In this document: positions 1-5,130 of the stretch, piece by piece | Layout: each line of letters starts with the position of its first letter | How positions within the stretch are numbered: position 1 is the stretch's first letter | Source of the DNA: Clostridiales bacterium | GTDB taxonomy: Bacteria > Bacillota > Clostridia > Oscillospirales > Acutalibacteraceae | Direction: 5' to 3' | DNA: 10,156 nt | NCBI GenBank assembly: GCA_019418545.1 | Contig: DYBQ01000084.1 | Coordinates: forward strand, 1 to 10,156 | Notes under the pieces: generated by a model | Told to the model about the DNA's origin: nothing | Database searches by the model: none | The model's input: the letters and a program-made list of their open reading frames with translations, nothing else | Position numbers and translations under genes: made by a program

Positions 1-618
1 GGGCAGAGCGGTAATGAGGGCGCGAACCGTTTGAATTGCCTCATCCTCGTTTTCGGCAGCCACATGGCACACACCGGCCTTAACGGCATCCTCGGGAGAA
101 GAGCAGCAGCCGCTGGTTTCCAGGGTCAGCTCTCCTTTGTCGGACATTACCAGAACATCTGCATTGGCTGCAATCATAGCAGAAACGCCGATGCAGGGGC
201 CAAGCACCAGAGCAATCTGGGGAACAACGCCGGAAAGGTTGTTGCTGTGCAGCAGCACCTCGCCATAGGCCGCCATCATTTCGGCGCCTTCACTGAGCCG
301 TCCGCCGATGGAATCATAAATGCCAATTACCGGAGCACCGGTTTTAACAGCCATCTCATATACCTTTTTAATCTTGGAAGCCTGCGCCTTGGACATGGCG
401 CCGCCGCAAACATCGGGGTTCTGTGCGAACACATAAGCCGGGCATCCTTCAATTGTACCAAAACCTGCTGCGGCCTCGGCAAACCCGTCACCGGATTTTG
501 CAAAGGCATCAATCTCGTTAAAAGTCCCTTCATCAAACAGCCGGGCGATACGGTTGTAGGCACCGGTGTTTTTCAGTGCGTCACGAGAAGCCCGCAGCAT
601 TTCATTGCCTGCGCTCAT
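1..618 (-). CDS. Biotin-dependent carboxyltransferase (MmdA/AccD-like), N-terminal 206 residues, cut by window edge
   Basis: This is the carboxyltransferase subunit of a biotin-dependent acyl-CoA carboxylase or decarboxylase. The family moves a carboxyl group between carboxybiotin and an acyl-CoA such as acetyl-, propionyl- or methylmalonyl-CoA. The visible 206 residues start MSAGNEMLRAS and show the crotonase-like fold: FGTIEGCPAYVFAQN (53-67), GAPVIGIYDSIGGRLSEGA (94-112) and VPQIALVLGPCIGVSA (132-147). The second of these matches the family's DSGGARIQEG oxyanion-hole loop and the third its PQI...GPC.G loop. Both loops differ slightly from the textbook form. Family members run about 450-520 residues, so more than half lies beyond the left edge. 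ATG at 616-618 is chosen because GGAGGA sits just upstream. It has its own promoter and a structured leader. The substrate cannot be told from this fragment; a sodium-pumping methylmalonyl-CoA decarboxylase alpha subunit and an acetyl-CoA carboxylase subunit are both possible. Confidence 0.85.
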   Translation of the reverse strand, partial: MSAGNEMLRASRDALKNTGAYNRIARLFDEGTFNEIDAFAKSGDGFAEAAAGFGTIEGCPAYVFAQNPDVCGGAMSKAQASKIKKVYEMAVKTGAPVIGIYDSIGGRLSEGAEMMAAYGEVLLHSNNLSGVVPQIALVLGPCIGVSAMIAANADVLVMSDKGELTLETSGCCSSPEDAVKAGVCHVAAENEDEAIQTVRALITALP

Positions 619-650
619 TATTGTTCCTCCATTTCTCGCTTTAAGTATTA

Positions 651-676
651 AGGACAAAGTGCAGGGCACAAGTCCT
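651..676 (-). promoter_or_regulatory. Hairpin in the leader of the carboxyltransferase gene
   Basis: On the minus strand an outer stem AGGAC/GTCCT encloses a small TT/TTT internal loop, an inner stem GTG/CAC and a CCCTG loop. It lies about 20 nt upstream of the GGAGGA ribosome binding site and downstream of the predicted transcription start near 692. It has no following T-tract, so it is not a terminator. It may affect mRNA stability or translation; no known riboswitch class is recognised. Confidence 0.35.
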
Positions 677-698
677 GAATCATTACAATACATCGTTT

Positions 699-727
699 AT
701 TATAATCCATCCACACTTGCTTGACAA
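699..727 (-). promoter_or_regulatory. Sigma-A promoter of the carboxyltransferase gene
   Basis: On the minus strand, -35 TTGTCA (722-727), a 17-bp spacer and a perfect -10 TATAAT (699-704). The predicted start is near 692, giving a leader of about 73 nt before the ATG at 618. It separates this gene from the rluB/GNAT gene pair upstream. Confidence 0.8.
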
Positions 728-730
728 GTG
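714..730. repeat. Inverted repeat CACTTG-N5-CAAGTG over the -35 element
   Basis: A perfect 6-bp inverted repeat with a 5-nt centre covers the -35 box of the carboxyltransferase promoter. The position suits a repressor operator. The sequence does not match the FapR or FabT consensus as I know them. It could also act as weak structure at the end of the upstream transcript, but no T-run follows it on the minus strand. Confidence 0.35.
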
Positions 731-756
731 GTAATTGTGAAAAAATTAGCAACGTC

Positions 757-1149
757 TCACGGGCCGGTATATTTCACAATGGTTTCCAGGCCGGTTTCCG
801 CGCCGTTTTTTTCGGGGGTAAAGCCCCGCAGGCGCAAAAACTCGCTGAGCTGCGGCTCCATGGATTTAATTCGATAGGCGCCCACGGCAGCGCCATAGGA
901 AGCGGCCGAGCGCATCAGGCTGTCCGCCACAAAAACACCCTCTCCCGACAGCTTGTCAAGCTCAAAGCCGGGCACTTCCATATGCAGCATCCGCAAAACC
1001 GAATGGCAGATATCCACGGCCACCCAGCCCAGCTCCTCTTTCCCGTCCTGCATCAGCAGCACCCGGGCATTATCCTCTCCCTTTTGAGAAAGGCCGTCCA
1101 GCAGGCTTTTTTCCCGCTCCCGGTCTTCCATTGGCAGAATGGTCAGCAT
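757..1149 (-). CDS. Small GNAT-like acetyltransferase-type protein (130 aa)
   Basis: The start is the ATG at 1147-1149 (MLTILPMEDRE), preceded by a strong GGGAGGAGG ribosome binding site 7 nt away, rather than an upstream in-frame ATG at 1176. The layout is that of a short GNAT domain: an N-terminal strand and helix, a central strand (ARVLLMQDG, then ELGWVAVDI, about 28-47), a helix after a VADSLMRSAASYG segment (about 75-87) and a terminal SEFLRLRGFTPEKNG segment (about 101-115) typical of GNAT C-termini. The expected acetyl-CoA P-loop (R/Q-x-x-G-x-G/A) is not clear, so catalysis is uncertain and the substrate is unknown. It overlaps the end of rluB by 80 nt in another frame, implying translational coupling, and is the last gene of that unit. 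No clean terminator follows it. Confidence 0.6.
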   Translation of the reverse strand: MLTILPMEDREREKSLLDGLSQKGEDNARVLLMQDGKEELGWVAVDICHSVLRMLHMEVPGFELDKLSGEGVFVADSLMRSAASYGAAVGAYRIKSMEPQLSEFLRLRGFTPEKNGAETGLETIVKYTGP

Positions 1150-1957
1150 ATTTTTTTCCTCCTCCCTGTTTTCCACCGGCCCGTCTGGCAGCGGCCGCCT
1201 TTTCCGACTGCTCGTTCCGGCTGCGGCGCTCCGCTTTGGCAGAAGAAGCGGTCAGGCTCCGCAGCTCTTCTTTGGTCAGCTCCCGATATTGTCCCGGCTG
1301 GAGCATCCCCAGCTTGACGGGGCCAATTGCCACCCGCTTCAGGCGGGCCACTTCCAGCCCAAGCTGTTCGCACATGTTGCGGATTTGGCGGTTTCTTCCC
1401 TCATGCAGCACAATTTCCAGCACAACACGGTCAGGCTTCTGCTCCAGCACCTTAACGCCTGCAGGGGCAGTTTTTCTTCCGTTAATCACCATTCCCACCG
1501 ACATTTGTGTCAGCTGGTCTTCCGTAACACCAGGGCGCACCGTAACCCGATAAACCTTTGGGACATGGCGGGAAGGATGGGTCATGGCATTGGCAAAAGC
1601 GCCGTCGTTGGTCATCAGCAAAAGCCCCTCAGAATCCCTGTCCAGGCGTCCCACCGGATACACCCGCTGGGGGACGTCCCGGACCAGCTCGGCCACACAT
1701 TTCCGGTTCATTTCGTCCTGCATGGTGGTAATAAAGCCTCTGGGCTTGTGGAGCATTAAATACACCTTTTCCTTTACCGGCTGTACCGGCACTCCCTCTA
1801 CCGTTACATAGTCCCGCGCCGCATCCACCTTGTCGCCGATTTGAGCGGTGCGGCCGTTCACCTGCACTTTTCCTGCTGCAATCAGCTCTTCGGCCTTCCG
1901 GCGGGAGGTGACGCCGCAGTCGGAGAGCATTTTTTGTAATCGAACTTCATTGGGCAT
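1070..1957 (-). CDS. rluB: RluB/RsuA-family ribosomal RNA pseudouridine synthase
   Basis: It isomerises a uridine to pseudouridine in ribosomal RNA, for RluB in the 23S peptidyl-transferase region. The protein has 295 residues. An N-terminal S4 RNA-binding domain (about 5-60, with LQKMLSDCGVTSRRKAEELI) is followed by the catalytic domain with LHKPRG (69-74), the active-site motif GRLDRDSEGLLLMTNDG (103-119, catalytic Asp106) and HEGRNRQIRNM (185-195). The start at 1957 (MPNEVRLQKM) places the S4 domain at the N-terminus; longer in-frame starts would run into dac. A purine-rich AGGAAAGG lies upstream. The last 55 or so residues are a Lys/Arg/Gly/Ala-rich basic tail, common in this family, whose end overlaps the next gene by 80 nt. 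Dac ends 49 nt upstream with no terminator between, so the two are probably co-transcribed. RluB rather than RsuA is favoured by the Bacillus-type neighbourhood (dacB ... rluB). Confidence 0.93.
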   Translation of the reverse strand: MPNEVRLQKMLSDCGVTSRRKAEELIAAGKVQVNGRTAQIGDKVDAARDYVTVEGVPVQPVKEKVYLMLHKPRGFITTMQDEMNRKCVAELVRDVPQRVYPVGRLDRDSEGLLLMTNDGAFANAMTHPSRHVPKVYRVTVRPGVTEDQLTQMSVGMVINGRKTAPAGVKVLEQKPDRVVLEIVLHEGRNRQIRNMCEQLGLEVARLKRVAIGPVKLGMLQPGQYRELTKEELRSLTASSAKAERRSRNEQSEKAAAARRAGGKQGGGKKYADHSANGRPGAGKKPAGRPFSKGRG

Positions 1958-2006
1958 AATCTCGTTTTCCTTTCCTGTTGTTCTCCAGTCTTTACATTCT
2001 CTTATG

Positions 2007-3164
2007 TTACCCTGTAATTCCGAAAAATGCAAGCACCCTTTCCCACCATCCCGGTTTTCTTTCGGGCAAAAGCACGCTTTCTCCGGCCAAAAGCGGGATT
2101 TCTGCAACCGATTTCCCATCCAGCACATATCGCACACAGCCCACCTGTTCCCCTTTTTGAACGGGGCCATACAAAAAGCGCGGAATCTCCACTACCCGGC
2201 GCACACTCCCCTGCTTTGTTACCGGAAGGGCGGCTGTCTTTGAATCCTGCGCTCCATTCACCGTCACTTCTCCAACCCCTGCCACCGGTACCTGGCAGGT
2301 ATACCCGCTTTCATCAAACGTGAGGCTCGTCATGCGGGAAAACCCATAGTCCAGCAAAGCCGCATGGTCATTCCAGTCATCCGGGGCGTCCAGCGTTACA
2401 GCCACCAGCTTCACCCCATCCCTTTCCGCAGAGGAAACCAGGCACCTTCCCGCCTTTTTGGTAAAGCCGGTTTTTACGCCGGTGGAGCCTTCATACAGCT
2501 TTAACAGTTTATTATGGTTCTGGTAGGTCACGGTTTTTTCCGGTGAAAGGAAAGTAACCTTCATGGACTGCGCCCCGGCAATGGCGGCAAAGTCTGGATT
2601 GCTCATGGCAGCCGCCCCCAGCTTTGCCATATCCAGGGCAGTGGAATAATGGGTGTCCCCATCCAGCCCCGAAGGGGTGTCGAAATGGGTATCAAGCATC
2701 CCCAGCTCTTTTGCCCGCTGGTTCATTTTCGTAACAAACGCCTCCCGGGAGCCGCCAATGATGGTGGCCGCCGAATTCGCCGCATCATTCCCCGAAACCG
2801 TAAGCATCCCCACCGCCAAATCACGCAGGGTCAGCCGGTCGCCCTCCCGCAGCCCCATGGAAGAACCTTCCACCAAAACCATTTCCCGGGTAATTTCCAC
2901 CTCCCGGTTGTCAATGGCTGCCTCCTCCAGCGTCAGCAAGGCCGTCATAATTTTGGTGGTGCTGGCCATGGCCCGCTTTTCGCTGCCATTTTTTTCAAAA
3001 AGCACTTCTCCGGTGTCCATGTGGATAACCACCGCACACCGGGCCGACACAGACGGTGTTTCTTCGGCAAAAACCGTTAAAAAAAACGCTGGCAGAATCA
3101 GCACCGCCGGCAAAAAGAGCGGCAGGAGGATTTTTTTGACAAAATGGGCAGCTTTTTTCATCAT
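2007..3164 (-). CDS. D-alanyl-D-alanine carboxypeptidase (DacB/DacF-type, peptidase S11)
   Basis: This penicillin-binding enzyme trims the terminal D-Ala from peptidoglycan stem peptides outside the membrane. The 385-residue product has a long signal peptide (basic MMKKAAHFVKK, hydrophobic 12-31, likely cleavage after VFA at 33). The serine-enzyme triad is complete: S68-T-T-K71 (SxxK), S124-G-N126 (SxN) and K231-T-G233 (KTG). A PBP5-type C-terminal beta domain follows from about 285. The C-terminus PGWWERVLAFFGITG looks like the amphipathic helix that anchors this family to the membrane. The first ATG of the MMKK pair (3162-3164) is chosen, with AAAGGA about 10 nt upstream; 3161 is possible. 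In Bacillus subtilis the dacB-spmAB operon next to rluB is sigma-E dependent and shapes spore cortex. A sigma-E-like promoter here supports a sporulation role, but a vegetative DacA-like role is not excluded. Confidence 0.93.
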   Translation of the reverse strand: MMKKAAHFVKKILLPLFLPAVLILPAFFLTVFAEETPSVSARCAVVIHMDTGEVLFEKNGSEKRAMASTTKIMTALLTLEEAAIDNREVEITREMVLVEGSSMGLREGDRLTLRDLAVGMLTVSGNDAANSAATIIGGSREAFVTKMNQRAKELGMLDTHFDTPSGLDGDTHYSTALDMAKLGAAAMSNPDFAAIAGAQSMKVTFLSPEKTVTYQNHNKLLKLYEGSTGVKTGFTKKAGRCLVSSAERDGVKLVAVTLDAPDDWNDHAALLDYGFSRMTSLTFDESGYTCQVPVAGVGEVTVNGAQDSKTAALPVTKQGSVRRVVEIPRFLYGPVQKGEQVGCVRYVLDGKSVAEIPLLAGESVLLPERKPGWWERVLAFFGITG

Positions 3165-3175
3165 AATCGTACCAT

Positions 3176-3201
3176 CCTTTCGGAAAGGTTTCGGCAAAAC
3201 C
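3176..3201 (-). promoter_or_regulatory. Two overlapping hairpins in the dac leader, one holding the ribosome binding site
   Basis: On the minus strand CCTTT-CCG-AAAGG (3176-3188) is a perfect 5-bp hairpin whose 3' arm is the AAAGG of the dac ribosome binding site. Just upstream, GGTTT-TGCCG-AAACC (3187-3201) is another perfect 5-bp hairpin. They share two bases, so they compete at full length. Both are short and the effect on translation is a guess. Confidence 0.3.
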
Positions 3202-3210
3202 GTACCATAA

Positions 3211-3239
3211 ACTCTATGCATCTTCCGGCGGCGGTATAC
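3211..3239 (-). promoter_or_regulatory. Candidate sporulation sigma-E-type promoter for dac
   Basis: On the minus strand GTATACC (3233-3239), a 14-bp spacer and CATAGAGT (3211-3218) resemble the sigma-E pattern (about GTATATT, N13-15, CATAnnnT) as known from Bacillus. No good sigma-A promoter was found between dac and the divergent cassette. The predicted leader is about 40 nt. The known sigma-E control of B. subtilis dacB fits. The match is by eye only. Confidence 0.45.
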
Positions 3240-3272
3240 GGGGCTTTTTGAGAAATGGCAGAACAGGAAACG

Positions 3273-3290
3273 GGGCGGAAAATCCCGCCC
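3273..3290. repeat. GC-rich hairpin GGGCGG-N6-CCGCCC between dac and tetR
   Basis: A perfect 6-bp inverted repeat with a 6-nt loop lies in the 189-bp divergent spacer, just upstream of the tetR -35 box. No T-tract follows on either strand, so it is a poor terminator. It may mark the boundary of the inserted cassette or be a protein-binding site. Confidence 0.3.
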
Positions 3291-3297
3291 AAAAGCC

Positions 3298-3326
3298 TTG
3301 ACAAACCGGAGGGAAGCCTTTATACT
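3298..3326 (+). promoter_or_regulatory. Sigma-A promoter of the tetR regulator gene
   Basis: A perfect -35 TTGACA (3298-3303), a 17-bp spacer and -10 TATACT (3321-3326), five of six consensus bases. The predicted start near 3333 gives a leader of only about 20 nt. The operator overlaps the -10 box, so bound repressor would block polymerase directly. Confidence 0.85.
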
Positions 3327-3339
3327 GAACCATGTTCAT
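3324..3339. promoter_or_regulatory. Operator O1 (ACTGAACCATGTTCAT) at the tetR promoter
   Basis: A perfect 5-bp inverted repeat TGAAC-CAT-GTTCA (3326-3338) sits in a 16-bp element that recurs with one base changed at 3944-3959, in the promoter of the two membrane-protein genes. It overlaps the tetR -10 box and probable start site. This is the expected arrangement for an autoregulating TetR-family repressor. Confidence 0.75.
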
Positions 3340-3353
3340 GTTGAGGTGATTTT

Positions 3354-3908
3354 TTGAATACCATCATAACGTCAAAAGAGGAAATCTTAAAAGCCAGCCG
3401 CCAGCTTATTCAGCAGCAGGGCTGGCAGGCAATCAGTATCCGCTCCGTTGCAGCCGCCTGCGGTGTATCGGTAGGCTCTATCTATAACTATTTTGATTCC
3501 AAAACAGAGCTGCTGACAGCTGTGGTGGAAAGCGTATGGCACGAAATCTTTCACACCGAGGACAAAATGGAGTTTCACGATACTCTTGCCTGTATTTCCT
3601 GGCTGTATCAACGGATAGAGTATGGATGCAAACAATATCCCGGTTTTTTCACCCTTCATTCCCTCCATTTTTTGCAGGAAGACAAAAGCGACGGGAAACG
3701 CCGGATGCAAAAAACCTGGCAGCACATTGCAAACAGCCTGTGCGCCGTTATCAAACAGGATAGCCGCATCCGCAGGGATGCTTTTCATCAGGAATTTACT
3801 GCCGAAAAGTTTTCGGACATGCTGTTTTCCCTTCTCCTTTCGGCAATCTTCCGGCAGGACTATCACCCCGACACGGTTTTGGAAATGGTGCGCCGGGTTC
3901 TTTATTGA
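3354..3908 (+). CDS. TetR/AcrR-family transcriptional regulator
   Basis: A 184-residue regulator. The N-terminal DNA-binding domain (about 6-52) contains the TetR helix-turn-helix: SIRSVAAACGVSVGSIYNYFDSKTELL (about 28-54) is a classic match, with the YNYF-SK signature. The remaining 130 residues form an alpha-helical ligand-binding and dimer domain (HSLHFLQEDKS and so on) that is divergent and gives no ligand clue. The start is TTG at 3354-3356, chosen because an extended GAGGTGAT ribosome binding site precedes it at ideal distance and the HTH then begins at the usual position. No ATG lies nearby. It probably represses itself and the two downstream membrane genes through O1 and O2. A terminator hairpin starts at its stop codon. 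Its DNA looks AT-richer than the flanking operon, by eye. Length and layout are normal for the family. Confidence 0.92.
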   Translation: MNTIITSKEEILKASRQLIQQQGWQAISIRSVAAACGVSVGSIYNYFDSKTELLTAVVESVWHEIFHTEDKMEFHDTLACISWLYQRIEYGCKQYPGFFTLHSLHFLQEDKSDGKRRMQKTWQHIANSLCAVIKQDSRIRRDAFHQEFTAEKFSDMLFSLLLSAIFRQDYHPDTVLEMVRRVLY

Positions 3909-3936
3909 TTCCCACCTTTTTGTGGGAATTCTTTTT
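3908..3936 (+). terminator. Intrinsic terminator after tetR
   Basis: A perfect 8-bp stem ATTCCCAC/GTGGGAAT (3908-3915 and 3922-3929) with a CTTTTT loop, followed by TTCTTTTT. It starts on the last base of the tetR stop codon. The end of its T-tract also supplies the TT of the next promoter's -35 element, so terminator and promoter are fused. Confidence 0.85.
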
Positions 3937-3962
3937 GCCGCAAACTGAACAATGTTCATAAT
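3935..3962 (+). promoter_or_regulatory. Promoter of the two membrane-protein genes
   Basis: -35 TTGCCG (3935-3940), a 16-bp spacer and -10 CATAAT (3957-3962, five of six). Operator O2 fills the spacer and touches the -10 box. An alternative -10, TATAGT at 3962-3967, would give a poor 21-bp spacer. The imperfect elements suggest moderate strength even when derepressed. Confidence 0.6.
3944..3959. promoter_or_regulatory. Operator O2 (ACTGAACAATGTTCAT) at the membrane-gene promoter
   Basis: TGAAC-AAT-GTTCA (3946-3958) is a perfect 5-bp inverted repeat. The 16-bp element matches O1 at 15 of 16 positions, differing only in the centre. It lies between the -35 and -10 boxes. Two near-identical palindromes in the two promoters of one cassette are strong evidence for a single regulator site. 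Confidence 0.75.
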
Positions 3963-3995
3963 ATAGTATAAACTTATCATAAAGGGAGAGAAGCC

Positions 3996-4436
3996 ATGAA
4001 AGTCAAACGCAACACACTGCTGCTGCTTGCCTGCCTGGTTTGGAGTGCAGCAGGGTTTAACATCCTCCGCATTGGGATTTCTGTTTATCCCGCCTATATA
4101 AGCCTGGTGAACATCATACTCTCCGGGCTGGTGTTCGCTGTTTTTCAAAAATTTATTTTTGGAAAACTGGTTCACAAACACACAGAAAGAATCCGCAGCT
4201 ATAAAACCGAAAAGCAATTTTTTCTCAAGTTTTTCGATGTAAAAGCCTTTATCATCATGGCATTTATGATGACCGGAGGCATTTGGCTGCGCGCATCCGG
4301 GGCTGCACCGGAAGGGTTCATCGCCGTATTTTATTCCGGGCTTGGCGCTTCTCTGCTGCTGGCCGGGATTCTGTTTGGCCGGAATTATGGGAAAGCAGTC
4401 CTTTCGGCTGCACCAATACAAAATCAATCTGAATAA
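3996..4436 (+). CDS. Unrecognised four-TM membrane protein (146 aa)
   Basis: I do not recognise a function. Four hydrophobic segments are predicted at about 7-26, 32-52, 84-98 and 108-128. Between TM2 and TM3 lies a cytoplasm-like basic loop (about 53-83) with KLVHKHTERIRSYKTEKQFF and FFDVKAF. Both termini are probably on the same side as this basic loop, judging by positive charges (MKVKR start). Other marked motifs are WSAAGFNILRIGI in TM1 and FIAVFYSGLGASLLLAGILFG in TM4. Inside the membrane there is little charge apart from Arg25 and Arg99 near the edges. ATG at 3996 has GGGAG at ideal spacing. It is the first gene after promoter/operator O2 and is followed 14 nt later by the 7-TM gene, so the two probably form one operon and may form one complex. 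A small transporter subunit or a lipid-interacting protein is possible, but nothing in the sequence decides it. Confidence 0.8.
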   Translation: MKVKRNTLLLLACLVWSAAGFNILRIGISVYPAYISLVNIILSGLVFAVFQKFIFGKLVHKHTERIRSYKTEKQFFLKFFDVKAFIIMAFMMTGGIWLRASGAAPEGFIAVFYSGLGASLLLAGILFGRNYGKAVLSAAPIQNQSE

Positions 4437-4450
4437 GCGAGGGAAAAAAC

Positions 4451-5125
4451 ATGCAGGCAATTGTAGAAACCGTATTCGATGCTGTCTATCTGGTTACCGT
4501 TATCACCCTGGGGATTTTGATGATTCTCCGAAGCGGGAACAACCGTCAGTTCCGTCTTTTTGGATATATGGCGGTTGTGCTCGGGGCAGGGGACGCCTTT
4601 CATTTAATCCCCCGTGCGCTGGCCCTTTGTACCACGGGATTGGAAAATTATACCGCTTTTTTGGGAGCAGGAAAGTGGATTACTTCGGTTACCATGACCG
4701 TTTTTTATGTACTGCTCTATTATGTTTGGCGGCTGCGCTATCAAATCCAGGGAAATCAAACGCTCACGGCCGCTGTATACACCCTCTCCGGCCTGAGAAT
4801 CCTTCTCTGCATGATGCCTCAAAACCAGTGGCTCAGCACACAGCCGCCCCTTTTGTGGGGGATTTGGCGGAACATCCCCTTTGCTTTGCTGGGTCTTTTG
4901 ATTATTGTCCTGTTTTATCACAGCGCGAAAAAGAGCCGCGACCGCGCCTTTCGATGGATGTGGCTGACCATTGTGCTGAGCTTTGGGTTTTATCTGCCTG
5001 TAGTATTGTGGGCTGACCAATTCCCCATGATTGGGATGCTGATGATTCCCAAAACCTGTGCATATGTGTGGACGGTTTTGATTGGATACCGCGCCATGCT
5101 TCACGAAACCCAAACAAACCGCTGA
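4451..5125 (+). CDS. Unrecognised seven-TM membrane protein (224 aa)
   Basis: I do not recognise a function. By eye seven hydrophobic segments fit: about 10-26, 34-54, 76-93, 104-122, 141-158, 169-187 and 192-213. Charged or polar residues lie inside the helices: D48, H51 and R55 in TM2 (GAGDAFHLIPR) and K201 in TM7 (MLMIPKTCAYVWTVLIGY). An unpaired lysine in TM7 and an Asp/His pair in TM2 suggest a buried functional site rather than plain anchoring. No enzyme motif, ATP-binding site or known transporter signature was seen. ATG at 4451 follows GAGGG with a 7-nt spacer, and the gene begins 14 nt after the 4-TM gene. It ends 5 nt before a strong terminator. Expression is probably controlled by the TetR-family regulator through O2. 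It could be a sensor, a transporter or an integral-membrane enzyme. Confidence 0.8.
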   Translation: MQAIVETVFDAVYLVTVITLGILMILRSGNNRQFRLFGYMAVVLGAGDAFHLIPRALALCTTGLENYTAFLGAGKWITSVTMTVFYVLLYYVWRLRYQIQGNQTLTAAVYTLSGLRILLCMMPQNQWLSTQPPLLWGIWRNIPFALLGLLIIVLFYHSAKKSRDRAFRWMWLTIVLSFGFYLPVVLWADQFPMIGMLMIPKTCAYVWTVLIGYRAMLHETQTNR

Positions 5126-5130
5126 CAGCC

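Noticed and set aside
31..651. Plus-strand open frame of 206 codons
   Set aside because: It is antisense to the carboxyltransferase gene, whose minus-strand frame carries clear family motifs and a ribosome binding site.
1958..2170. N-terminal extension of rluB
   Set aside because: The extra 71 codons lie partly inside dac, and the S4 domain starts at the chosen Met (1957).
3273..3290. Hairpin as terminator
   Set aside because: It has a good GC stem but no T-tract on either strand.
3326..3338. LexA (SOS) box resemblance of the TGAAC...GTTCA elements
   Set aside because: The Firmicute LexA box has GAAC-N4-GTTC; here the spacing is N3 in both copies, and the adjacent TetR gene is a better owner.
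3387..4460. Minus-strand open frame of 357 codons across the cassette
   Set aside because: It runs antisense through tetR, the terminator, promoter and 4-TM gene. The product has no domain-like pattern, while the plus-strand genes have ribosome binding sites and family motifs.
4451..5125. Microbial rhodopsin identity for the 7-TM protein
   Set aside because: The TM7 lysine is suggestive, but TM3 lacks the counter-ion and donor carboxylates and no retinal-protein signature is seen.
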